NCBI GenBank assembly: GCA_037367405.1 | Contig: JAZKJV010007240.1 | Location: 248,001 to 312,000, forward strand | DNA length: 64,000 nucleotides | Origin: Ottelia alismoides | Lineage: Eukaryota; Streptophyta; Magnoliopsida; Alismatales; Hydrocharitaceae | Direction of reading: 5' to 3' | In this document: positions 12,738-25,530 of the stretch, one piece after another | How positions within the stretch are numbered: position 1 is the stretch's first letter | Layout of the letters: every line of letters starts with the position of its first letter | The notes under the pieces: generated by a model | What the model was told of the DNA's origin: nothing | What the model saw: only the letters and a program-made list of their open reading frames with translations | The model's database searches: none | Position numbers and translations under genes: made by a program

Positions 12738-14842
12738 TGATGAATTCACATTTCATCATCTTTATTCATTTATTTTAGCTTAAAATCCTTTATAAAACAC
12801 ATGTATATAATACTAACTCCATATTCTTACTAACTTGCATATATGTGTAAATAATGTATACTTATTACTATTTTAACCTAAAATAAATAAATAAATAAAG
12901 AAAAAATAAAGAAAAGCAAAAAAAGAAAGACTATATATATGTAATAGATACATACTGACCTGAACCTCGAGAAAAGGTTAAGACTTGACCTGATCGATCA
13001 GGAATAAAGTAGGGGGAGATGGGGTCCTTAATAAGAAAAACCAAAAAAATGTGTTGTAAATATTTGTATACTTACAAAGTTTTATTTGCACATACATTGA
13101 CCTCAAATTAAATAATTTTCAAAACAAAAGTTGTAAATAAAAATGTGTTCTAAATAATAAAAATATTTACACAATAAAATCATGTACAAAATAAAAGTAA
13201 CCGCATCCAAAAAAACCATTAAGCGATAATTGAAAGATCAATTCCGACTCCATATGAACTCAAATTGAATAAACTCACTTCCATTGCATTCTAAAGTAAA
13301 TTATCTTTAAAATGGTTGTGGTTTTATAATTTTTAGATCTACGATTTGAAAGACGATTTTCTGGGGTGGTTTGTGCAATTTTACCATTTATTTGTACATA
13401 TTGTATTTGTAAATACTTGTAAATATTTTTAATAATTATTTAAAAAATATAAATTAAAAAAAATTAATTTCCTTATTTAACTATGTATATAATGTACCAT
13501 ATATATAGTATATAGTTAATATTGTAAATAACCTCTACAAAAAAAAATTAACATTTATTTTTAATTTAATAAATTGACGAAATTAAGAAAATATTAATTT
13601 TTTAATAATTTTAACACTAATTTCCTTTTTTATCTTTATCTCATTTCAAATTCTTTCTTATCTCTTTGTCTCCATTCAATTTTTAAAATTTAAATTCAAA
13701 TTCAAATATTTTTCTATTTAATTGGCTCTTCCTCCCTCATTCTCACTTGATCAATCTTTAGTGAGAGGAGCCTATTCTACAAGAGTCTTCTTGTTGCAGA
13801 GAGGTGCCTAGCCTCCGAGCCGTCCAGTGACAGCGAGTCGGCCTTCGTCGAGGTGATTACGGTATTTTCCGCTCCTAAGGTGAGATCAATTATTTTTCTT
13901 GTTCTGCACCTAGGTTAATCGTAGTTTAATTTTTCACAATTTTATTTCATGTCATTTTCTCTCTAGATATTAGAATCCTTCACCATGATTTGATTCACCC
14001 GATGCGATTTTTTTCATCTCATTTTCTCGATCTTATCGCTTCACGTTCTACCTCATGTGATCTTCCAACTCGACCTCACTTTTTTTCTCTAGATGTATTT
14101 TTACAATAAAAAAATTTCTGCAATATTTTTTTCCAGTTTCTGTTTTAAATTAAAAAAAAAATAAAAAAACCAAAAATTGTGGGTGGTAGCACTTCAGTCG
14201 CCGCCCCCCATCTCCATCTCCACCGTCGTTCTGCCAAGCGTTGCCCCCACCGCACGCAATCCTCCACCAGCAGTAGATCCACGCACCCCCATACGAGCTG
14301 CTACCACCATCTACTTCACCGCACTCTAAAGAGCCACAAGAGCCCTACTCTGACAACCGTTGGAGCGACGTCGTCGCCCTCAATTGCGAGACGCCACCCG
14401 TGCATAGGAGACCCAATCACTATCCATCGTCCATCCTTTGAAGCCATCTCTATTGAAGTCCGTCTGCCAATCGTCCATTCATCAGAGCAAGACCTGTCAC
14501 TGCCCATCTTCACCACTCGCGCATAGACTTCTACACACCCTACGCGAAGGATTTCTCCACCGCCAATCCATGTCGCGCCCCCCACGTGGAGAAGACACCA
14601 GCTCGTGCGAACTCCTCCCGTGCCACCAGATCACCAAGTCGTCGCACCGCCATCTTCCGCATCCACCGTCCTCTGCTTAGAGGAGAGCTCCTTCACCATC
14701 ACAACCACAACCGCCGCACTGCCACTACATCCCGCTCTCCATCATTGCCGCTGCCCGTTCCTTGGATAGAAGAAGGGGCGACACGTTCCCCCTTCCCCTT
14801 TTGTCTTTGAACAAGGGAATGAAGGGAAGCTTGACCTAAAAA

Positions 14843-14878
<36 letters not shown>

Positions 14879-16095
14879 TGGAAAATTACGATAAAGTCCC
14901 CGGTGATTTCCAAAATTACAAAGAGACCTACTATAGTTCAAGTCACATGCGTAGCACGCGCACACTAGGTAAATTGCATTTTTCTACTATTTTATTTTTA
15001 TTATTTGTTTAATGCAAAAATATTAACTATTTGCAATTCAGTCCCTATTATCCAGATCTTGATTTGCATGTTTCTTTCATTGAAATAAATGTTTTAATTG
15101 CTCTGAAAATTCTACAAAAAATTATTTATATTCCTGCTCTGTTCCTCTTCATTGTATAATCATTTCATTGCATTTTATTTTTATTTGCTATTATTAAAAA
15201 ATAAGAAACTCTGCATTTTTCCCTGTTAGAAATTAAAAAAATCATAAAAATCGAATTTTGCTTCAAAAAATCCAAAAAAATAGATTAACTTTCTTTTGGT
15301 ATGTTTTAATTTCTTTGAAAAGTTCATGCATTTGTTATTTTTAAAACCCAAAATATTGTAAAATACACAAAATCTTATAAAAATCTTAAAATTTTTAGAA
15401 AAATCCAAAAATAGTGATTTCAGTTCTTGTGTGTAGATTATCTCCTTTATTTTATAGAAAAAATAATTTTAGTAATTTTTGATTTCATTTCATATTTTAA
15501 AATTACAAAATAGTCCTGTTTGTTCACAGTTTGCAATTTTCCCTGTTTTTATTCATTTTAAAAATCCTTAAAAATTCTAAAATTCTCTAAAAATTAGAAA
15601 AATAGTAAAAAATTCATAAAAACACAAAAAGTTTTTCTTTAGATATTTTTGAGCATTATTGTTATATTTGAAAAAAATGCATTTCTTTTTTGCATGAATT
15701 TGTTTTGAAAATCATATTTTTGGAAATTAAAAAATTTCAAAAATAAAAATCTTTAAAAATTTAAAATTAGTTTATAAAAAATAGAAATAAAAAAATAAAA
15801 AAATTAAAAATACAAAATTTCACAAAAAACCAAGATAGTTTACAATTGATATTCCTTTTTCTTTTAATTATTTTTTATTAATTTAATAACCCGCAGGAAT
15901 TGTAGCCTCCCTGAGTTCGATCTTGTTAGCTATACAGGTAAATAAGTAGAAAAAAATCTCTTGCTTCATTATTCTTGTAATTAATTATTGGCTTGAGATG
16001 AAAAGAATTGTTTGTTTGAGCCAGGAATTTTGGGATCACAACGACAACTTCATATCATTAATAATCACTCTTCGAAGATTTCGTCCCAATAGTGT
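12738..16095 (+). mobile_element. 3' LTR of gypsy-type element B
   Basis: Begins tgatgaa with a 7 bp terminal hairpin (partner ttcatca). A box resembling other LTRs of the family (ggaataaagtagggggagat) is at about 13000. A GC-rich segment at 13790-14820 is followed by an AT-rich tail. The right end is placed near 16095 by resemblance to the tail of LTR A and could be off by 100 bases or more. Open frames in the GC-rich part have Ser/His/Arg-rich low-complexity composition and are not called genes. Confidence 0.65.
14845..14874. repeat. (AT)n microsatellite
   Basis: Fifteen AT dinucleotides without interruption, inside LTR B. Confidence 0.97.
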
Positions 16096-16808
16096 GGAGT
16101 GGAAAATTTGCAAATATAATGATTACAAGGTAAATATTCAATATTTGATGGTTCTCATCAAAGGTAACAAAAAGGTTTGATGAAAGTTAACACTTGGTTA
16201 TACCTTGTAATGGTTAATAACTATTCAGGATTCTTGGTGTCACTGGGAATTATGGCAGTTTAAAACATAATTATGCTAATATGGAGGGCAATTAGTTAGA
16301 TAAAAACCTATAGATATAATAAGATCACTTTATACATTGGTAATGTTATTTTGAATTCATTCTTATGGCAATATGTGGTGTTGGCTCGATTTCAATGCAT
16401 TCCAATCCCTCCTAAAGTGACATTTCTACCTTGAAAGTTGAAATATAAAGTCTTAAATCCAATCCAGATACACAAGTGATCATTAGTTCACTCTGAACAC
16501 CATCACAAAAAGATAAACTAATAAGAAGAATTAGATGACCATCAATTGAATGATTGAGGATCTCAAGGAAATAAGTCATCTATTTGTACCCATCAAATTC
16601 ATTGAAAAAGTTAATGCCAGTATGTGTTGCAAATGTAGAGGAGACTCATTCCAAATGTATAATAAGTTGTTGAGATAAAAATATCTAAAAAGTAGGATTC
16701 TAGATTTATCTTTTTATCTCTATTAGTATATAGCTGAGTCTACTCCACGTTGTTCTAAAGATCTAGGCTCGCCATTGTGATTGATGATAATGGTCAAGAA
16801 ATCATGAC
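16096..16808. other. Unassigned spacer
   Basis: About 700 bases between LTR B and LTR H with no open frame of note, no terminal repeats and no similarity to the other elements here that I could see. It may be old host DNA or the tail of an unrecognised repeat. Confidence 0.4.
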
Positions 16809-19800
16809 TAATGAATAGCCTCTCACCTACCTTCATTCCTCCATTTTGTCTTTAAACCCCTATCAAAACACATGTAAATACAAATAACTTATAAAAATTA
16901 TTAGTCTTTATTCATATGTAATTTCTACAAATTATATGTATTTAAATTTAAAATAAAAAGAGGCAAATAAATGAATTATCAAAGATATTGAATAACCTTA
17001 AACCTACAAACCAAGTCAATATTGACAGGGTCGACAAGGAATAAAGTAAGGGGAGATAAGAGTCATATACTGTATATATAAACCCTAATTCTATACATTA
17101 TAAATAGGTACTTTTATTCTATTTTATTCTTCATTTTACACAATCCAAATAATAAAGTTTTCAACATGAAACTTGTACATAAAAATACATAGAAAAAATA
17201 AGAAAAATAATTGCCAATAAAGTAATGCCCAGTGCAACTAGGATATACATATGAAAAAGCTATAAACCGAGTTTCACATGTCATTTTCTCCATATGAACT
17301 CAAAATTCACTATACTCACCACCATCGTACTCCAAATTAAATTATCTATCAAACAAAGGTATTTTTTTTAATAAAATGTACTTAAGATGTAAAACTAGTT
17401 TTTTGAGGTCCTATTGTATTATGTATATGTGTATTTTATTCATATATTTTATTCTTTACATTTTTACTCTATTATATTTTTCAATAATTTTATATATCAT
17501 TTCAAATATATTTAAAGCAAAAACATAAATAAAATTATTTAAAAAACACTTAAAATAAGTAATACAATATACATAAGACCTGTAATGTATATACATACAA
17601 CTTTTTATGTATGTAAATAGAATCATAAAAACAAAGTAAAAATATGTAAAATACGTATCTAATTATATTATAAATATATAACATATGTACATATGATAAT
17701 AGAAATTTAAAATACAAGATAAAAATAAAATTCCCAAATTACAGACAAATACCTCCAATTATATATGTAAATATTAACATACTAAAAAAGGTTGTAAAAA
17801 TAACATACTAAAAAAGGTTGTGAAAATAAATACAAATATGCAAAAAATAGTTTCAAATTAAGAAACATTTTCATATTTCAAGCTTTAATTAATAAAATGA
17901 TCTAATATTTATTATAGAATTAATATACATTTTTTTCCGATTTGTCTTATTGGTCCTACGTGGACCAATAGGAAGTCAAGGAAAGTTGGCCCCCTAGTGA
18001 ACTGCTCTTCCTCCAACTATGACTTTTTTAGAGTCACGAGGTGCCTCTCTGCTCTAATTTCTTCACCTTCCTCCATGCCTCCATTCTTCTCGAACAACCC
18101 ACCCTTATGTAGCATCCATCACCCTCTTCCATGCCTTGTAGATAGGCTTCACCAACCCTTTCTTATCCACACGCCATCTCCGTCCGGAGTTAGCCAATGA
18201 ATATTTCTATAAATAACCCTCCTCTACCATTTTTGCATATTTAATCCTGCTTTACCTTTATACAACCCCAATCTAGGTGTGATAGAGTGAGCTAGTGATA
18301 GTAGCTCACCCCACTGGTGCCGGCATGGAGAAAGTCAGTGTGGAAAGGGTGATCCACCCCTCACCAAAGACACCTCTGACGACCTATGATCCTTGGCCTC
18401 TTATCCAGGTATTAGTTGATTTTCATTGCTTTTTAGTTAGCCTTTCTTTCCAACATTTAATTATGCCTTTTACTTCATGCATTTAGTGTAGTTTTAGCTT
18501 TGATTTCTAAGATCTCAGTATGCCAGAGCTCGAGAGCTGCAGCCAGTGTTCATCGTGCTACACACCCTGTCCCGACACATCTAAACATCCATCTCCTTCC
18601 TTGTTCACTTCTCCAATTCATCAACCACCTCGATCACCTCATTCTTGCACAAAATGAGATCCCTTCTCCTTCATCCACCAATCGTCGGAGATGTATCCCC
18701 ATGTTGCATTCATCGTTGATTCCACCAAATTAAGGGATCATGATCTTCACCCTTGTTCGCCTTTGCTTCGTGTGCAATATATAGCTTCAAGGGACCACTT
18801 TCAGGTTCGAATCAAATCAGCATAGGAACCCCATGTGTTGTTTCCATTCTTCAAGCTCCAGGCCTCTATCAGTGAGGATTAGACCTATTTGAGCACCTCA
18901 GCTGCAATGGATTCCTCCCAGTACTCTTTTGAGACCCTCAACATCGTAGGAGGAGATCAGAGCCGTGAGAGATGTGAGATTCGCCCAGCTTGTGTTCTTC
19001 CCTAATCCTTCTAGAGCCCCTCAATACATTTGGATGAAGAACACATGCCAGTTTTGATCAGCACTGTTGGATCAAGCCCTCCATCAAACGTCAAAGTCAT
19101 TCTTGGATCTAATCTGGGCCACTCATCCATGAAGGGGTATCAGTCATCCATAGCATGACTTGAGGTTAAGTAACGAGAATCTGACTGTCTATCAATGCAT
19201 ATTAGGGGTAATATATGAAACCCTTCATGCCCTTTGTGTTTTACAAAAAACCATGTAAATATTTTATTATTTGTAATAATTTTAAGTAATATTGCAACTT
19301 GGACCATGAACCTTCTTGTATTCACACTGTAGTCCAATCCATCACATCTCACATGTAGTCTCACATAGCGTGCTAGTAGTTTTACAATATGTGACCTAAG
19401 TTTGTGGACCTACATTAAATGAATTAAAGTTTTATTAAAACTGCATTTAGGTCCACCTAAATTGTGCCTTTTTATTTTATGAATATTTGTCATATTAAAT
19501 TTTCTTATTACTCCGAAAATGGTAGGAAAATATGTTTAAGTGCCTGGTGTGATGCTTGTACTCGCATATGTTTCATTTGACATTTTGCCTCATTTTTCTA
19601 TTTCTTAAAAATATAAAACAATGCTTTTCATCCCTGTCTAGAAATTACTCATAAAAATTAGAAAAACTTTCACAAAAATTCTCAAAAACATGTATTATCT
19701 ATCGTATTTTATAATCTACCACATAATAAAAAAACCCAAAAATATGAAAAATAAAACCTAAAAATCACAAAATCATAAAAACCTTATAATAATTAGCAAA

Positions 19801-20551
19801 AGTTACTATAAAATCCAAAAATATATGTTTATTTATGAATTTTTCTATATTACATATACTATAGATTAAAAATATTATATGTTAATTTTAGACTTATTTA
19901 TATATATTAAACCTAAACAATCTTAGATATTTAAAGTGTGCATTGTTTTCTTTTATTTATTACTTTAAAAATGACTAAAAATTAGGACAAAATCTATAAA
20001 AATGATAAAAAATAGAGAAAAATATAAAAATCACAAAAATGCTTTATTTTTTCTATTTTGACTATATTTTGATATATTTAAAAAAATAATACATATATAT
20101 GCTATATATCTTTCATATTGCTTATATTATACATAATATCAGTATTTTTATAAATAATTACATATTTTATTTTCAAAATTAAAGAAAATAAAAATTTTTG
20201 CAAAAGTAAAGAAGAATATCTAAAATTTTAAAATATAAATAATATAAATCAATTAAAAATCCAAAAAAAATAAATATAATTAAAACCATTAAAAATCTAA
20301 AAAGAAAACGGTAAAAAGAAAATAAACATGAAATTAATATTAATTAGCATAAATTAATTATTAATTTCTCAATCTATAAAGTTTGCTCCCTATGTTGAAT
20401 ACTTTATGCTACTTGCAAACTATACACATCTTTTGTAGAGTTATAATAAAGTTTGACTCACTTGCATTTACTGCTTAATTTTAACTGTGGGTTGATTGTT
20501 GCTTATTTTAAAGCTGGTCAACACATCGATTTCTAGGCTAGCTTCTTAGCA
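16809..20551 (+). mobile_element. 5' LTR of old gypsy-type element H
   Basis: About 3.7 kb. Starts taatgaat (diverged TGATGAAT). It is clearly homologous along its length to 36881-41841, for example the tcttattggtcctacgtgga region at 17945 against 39243. It carries a CCAAT box after a TACGTGG box (17950-17972), a TATA-like tctataaataacc at 18206-18218, a conserved donor-like AG/GTATTAG at about 18407, and an AT-rich tail. No clean target duplication is visible at its edge. Confidence 0.7.
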
Positions 20552-21146
20552 TAGTATAACGATCGTACGATAAAACAAAGGGCATTGTTTCCGGAAAGCA
20601 ACATGTAGTATAGTTTATGTATATAGCCTATTTATTTTCTCTTATATCTGCTTCTTATTCTCAATAATTGTTTGATATGAATAAATCACTCTCGTGATTT
20701 CCTTTGTTGAGAGGGCACACTGAGCAAGGGAGGCTTTCTTCGGAAAACCGGAGCACCCGAGTGACGTGGAGATCGGCTCCTTCTTCTCGAGCCGACATGA
20801 GAGAGTATCAAAGTCGATTGGAGACGGAGGGGAGCAGAAGCAAGGTAGTTTTTAATTATAGCCATTATTTTTATTTTTGTGAGAGAGAGATATTTTATAA
20901 TTTGTAATAGTACATGACAATACATTGGATACTTTCATTATTTGCGTCTATTTTACCAAGTTGTTCACGTCGGGGCCCTTATAATTTTCTTGTGTTTTCG
21001 CACATTCTTCACTTTTATTCTCCCTATTATTCCTATTATTTTATTTTGTTTCTGTGTTTTGTATTTTCCAACTTTCTTTTCTTTATTTTGTGTGCTGGAA
21101 GCCCCTAATCTTAGGTTTCTATTTTGTTGAGCCAGGTTGAACTAGG
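20552..21146 (+). mobile_element. Leader of element H, first part
   Basis: Follows LTR H and resembles the GC-rich leader block of elements A and C (a block rich in gagag and tctcgag around 20700-20860), then pyrimidine-rich sequence. It is cut by LTR D at 21147; similar leader sequence resumes at about 25540. A primer-binding site could not be recognised. Confidence 0.5.
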
Positions 21147-24100
21147 TGATGAATCTCCATTCCACCACCTTTATTCTTTCATTTTGGCCTTTAAACCTTA
21201 GCTAAATGCATGTATATGGCATTCTCTTGCATAAAATAACATCTATTATTTACATAGTAAATATTGTACAAAATACTATATTTAAAGTCAAAATAAAATA
21301 CTATATTTAAGGTTTAGGTATTGAATGACCCTAAACCTCAAAACCTAGGCATCATGATGACTTGGTCGACAAGGAATAAAGTAGGGGGATAAGGGCCAAA
21401 AATACAATAAAACCCTAATTTATAATTCCTCAATAAATAGATTTCGGGTCCTATTTTATTCTTTATTATTTATAAATCAAATCAATAAACTTTGTACATG
21501 AAACTTATAGATAAAAATACATAGAAAAATACAAAGTTTATTTCATGTAAAAGTAATGCACAATACACACAATATGCCATAGACATTCAAAATAAAAAAC
21601 CAAAATCCAAACTTCACAGACCTGTATCTTCTCCATAGTGTATCAAAATTTACCAAACTCACTTTAATTGTATATAAAATTTAATAAGATATTTAATAAA
21701 GGTGGTTTCATTCAATTTGGAGTTAAGATTCAAAAGTTAGGTTTTGGGCCTCTATTGTGTAACTTACCATAATTAAATAACCAATTTATTTATTCTTTAT
21801 AATTTTCATTATTTTATATTCTTATAATTTTGTAAATATTATTTATAACATGTGTACATAACTAAACCAAAATAAAACCATTGAAAATACAATAGAATAG
21901 ATAATTATACTAAAATACATAGACGAAATATGCATACATATACCTATATAATAGGCACACCTAATTATTTAAGTGTACATATAATTTTAGAAAGATATAA
22001 TAGAAATATATTTAGTGTATTTATGTAACATATAAATATATAAATTATATATATAATGTATTAAAATCTAAAAAAGAAAATAAAATAAAATGCTTAATAT
22101 ATTCTTAAATATACCTTTAAATGTAACTCCAAAAAGTAGCATACAACAAATAAACTCGAAAAAATAAATAAAAATCATATTAAAATACTATATAAAATAT
22201 AAATAATTTTTATGTTTTAACCAAAAAGTAACTAGATCAGATATTATTTTAAGTCTATTTATTATTGAATTTATTTTCTTTTTTATCACCTAACGGGTGA
22301 CGTGGCCCAATCAGGAGCAAGCCTCTGTTGACCCGCCAGTTAACTGAGCCACCCTTGTTCCCTAGGCTTGTCACCTCACTGACTTTGCCTATTCTTCGAT
22401 TTTTCTCCATCACACCTTGCAATTTCAAGGCTCAATTTCTTCGAAGAAATTTTTCCCCAATCTTTGTTCTTTCACGTTGCATCGATTTCTCAATCGATGG
22501 AGCTTTATATTGAGTCGCGGCCTTGATCAAAGTTGATCCCCTCTGCCATTTCCATTTCAAGGTTGGTCCCCTTTATCCCTCAAAATCCCCAACTTCTCAT
22601 GCGATGTAGCTTCTTGGTCATAACATGAGACTCGCTAGACCTGTTGGCATGGAGGTAGAGGTGTGGAGGCAGAGATTTGAACATCGTCGGCCATTCGCGA
22701 CGGAGCTCCTCTAGGATCCTTCATTTCTTGAGGGAGAGCCCTAGGTTTAGCTCTCTTTCTATTCCTAGGACTTAGGTTAGTGTAGTTTAGGTTTTTATTT
22801 TAGTTAATTTCCTAGTTAATTTCATGAAATTTCAAATTCGTAGTTCGCCAAAGCTGAGCCACGGCGACCATTTTCACTGTAACCTCATTGTTTTCCAAAT
22901 CGTCATTCACCTCCTTTTTGTTCCCAACGCTTCTACTTCACCCCGACAAATTCACTCCCCCTTATCCTCACCAGATTAGGAGATTAGAGTCTCCACCTCC
23001 TCTGCTCGTAGGAGATACCCCGCTCGACTCATCCCTTGTCCATTTGCACCTCTGGACCTCATATTTTGTGTGCTTTGACTAAACCTACAGGTTCCAAGGT
23101 CAAAGACCCCTTTTGGGTCAATTTGTGCGAAAATCTAAGTTCCTGAAGATCACATTCTTCATTGATGTCGGGGACTCGTCGGAGACCTTCCTGCCCTTAT
23201 GTGAGCCCACCAGCAGATGTGCAAGGCTTCCAAGAAGCTTTTGTGCCTCGAAGGAGAACCTGAAACCATAAAAGGAGGGAGTTATCAATGATCGAAGATC
23301 TTACATGACTGAGTTCTTCCCTGTTCTTCCAAGGGGGTTCTGAGTCGTCCAATTAGGTGCATGCTCCAGGTCTTCCAACAATCGTGGGAGTTTGTACCGA
23401 TCATATACTTTCCAAAAGCATATATCATACCTACAAATTCTTTTCATGCTTCCAAAGGAAGACGACCATGCATGGAATTTGATTGATCCCAATACCTCAT
23501 GAGTGAGCTCATGTCTTCTGGTTTACAAGTGCACCTGTATGATCCCTCTGAGAGATTATATTACTTGCCTTTGTATGCACACCAGCTCACCGCTGTATAG
23601 ACCATGATTAAGCCATCAACCTATCGGTCTACCAAATTTACATACTCAGATAGATAGCAATATATCTGTCTCTGTTCAGAGGATGCATGCCTATATATAT
23701 AGGTTCTACCAATGCCTTGAATGAGTAAAATATCTTATCATTATAATTAAGTAAGGGCTACTTACAATGTTGTGATAAATTCTGGATGTAACTTTATGTG
23801 GAGAGGTTATAACTCTTTGAGAGGAGGACATGCTGCTCTACCTTCTGAAATGCATTTTGTTTGATGTTAATATATAATGTCAAATATTATTTAATTTCAA
23901 AAATCTGGGCCCCGCAGCTGCTTGAGCAGCTGCCTGGATCTAATCTAGGTCATCTAGAGTTGAAGCATCATCCACCATCTACGATGTGACATGTGTATTA
24001 GTGAAGAAGATCTAGCCGTCCGCCTGCTCCTAGTGGGGGTATTTTATAAACTTTACCCCCACTTTTTGTATTTTATTTTTATTCTAGAAACTTCTATTTC

Positions 24101-25530
24101 AAGTTATAAAACTTATGTATTATTTGTAGTAGGATCCTCGGGCTTTCATTTATTGTAATTAGGTCCCTCCACATTACCTCACATGCCCGTGCACATGAGG
24201 TGGTGGGATTTTTGCAAGGGAAACCCTAAGGTTTATTGTTATTATCCAGTCCATAAAAATTTTGTTCCAGTTCAAAATTTTTGGATATTTTGCTTGTATG
24301 CCTTGTTGCTTTTTGTAAATTACATTTATACCACTACCAATGATGTATAATTTAAATATTTGTGGGAAAATTGTATGAAGACCCTTATACATTATAATTT
24401 TTTTAGATTGCATTTTATTTATTTTAAAATACAAATAGGTCCCTACTAGTATTGTGATTTTTATTTATTATATTTCTTGCATTAAAAAAACCATTTTTGC
24501 ATTTAAAATTCGTAAGAAGTTTATTTTAAGTGCCTGATATATTATTAACTCACATATATTTTTCGCAAGGCCATTAAAAATATTTTCCTGTAGTTAAAAT
24601 ACAAAAAATTGCATTTAATCCCTATTTACTTTAAAAATACAAAAAATAGAAAAATACTTAAAACATTCTAAAAAATTAGAGTATCTTTATTATAATATTT
24701 CTAGACAATAAACCAAAAATCATTATAAATCTCAAAAGGAAAAAAATAAAAAATGTTAAACTTGAAAAATCTCCTAAAATAATAAAAATCTAAAAAGTGA
24801 GGTTTTTATATTATTTATTATATAAATATATTATATTAAAAATAGTTTTGGAAATTTTTGAGTTAATTAGATATAAATTCCAACACAATCTGTCTATAAA
24901 TTATTGCTCACTATTATAAAAAATACAATAAGATTTCGTTTTCACTATTTTGAGTATTTATAGATGTATTTATATATGTACTAGTCCACATTATATAATG
25001 CTATAGTTACTTATATTAGCATTATCTCATCACTATTTTTAATACCCTTGAAAAATAAAAAGGATTGAACTTAGGATATTTCCCTGATTTTTTTATATTA
25101 TATATATATGTATCCTATTTATTCATTAAAGCATCTCTATTATCTATATAACTTGTGTATATGTATTACACATGTAAAAAAAACAAACTAAAACTAAAAT
25201 CCATAAAATATAAAAAATAAATTTTATAAATTTTAAAATAAAATAAAAAAATTTATAATTAAAAAATCCCACTAAATATTAGAAAAACCACAAAAAATAA
25301 ATAAACCCTATAAAAATACCAAAACATTTATTGTTTTTTAGTCGATTTGTGTGATCTATTCTCATTGCTCCTTTGTGGTTCGATACCTACGCTCGCATAC
25401 TATACATATCATTGCGTAGGGTAAAATAAATTTTAGCTCTCTATTATTCATTGATTAAGCATTAGTGTGGGTTAATTGTTGATGTGCATTGATTGAGGAT
25501 ATGTGAGAGCAATGAAAGAATTAGACACAA
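21147..25530 (+). mobile_element. LTR D, family member inserted in the leader of H
   Basis: Begins tgatgaatctcc and contains the family box aaggaataaagtaggggg at about 21370, a CCAAT box beside GACGTGG at 22290-22310, and a GC-rich middle and AT-rich tail. The end near 25530 is inferred from where leader homology to C (47330-47420) resumes. No polypurine tract, primer site or second LTR for it is visible, so it may be a solo LTR. No matching target duplication was found, so this is uncertain. Confidence 0.6.
23375..23692 (-). mobile_element. copia LTR fragment inside LTR D
   Basis: Collinear with 11125-11440 in the copia 5' LTR: shared stretches include gaccatgcatggaatttga, catgagtgagctcatgtct and tgcacaccagctc. 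It starts and stops abruptly. The flanking 23693-23890 is not recognised and may belong to the same insertion. Confidence 0.8.

Noticed and set aside
14179..14810. Ser/His/Thr-rich open frames
   Set aside because: GC-rich segment of LTR B; frames are not shared with related LTRs.
16096..16808. Possible fragment of a host gene
   Set aside because: No frame longer than 60 codons, no splice-site pattern and no recognisable motif.
20914..21130. Phe/Leu-rich short ORFs resembling membrane segments
   Set aside because: They arise from pyrimidine-rich leader DNA; no conservation in other copies.
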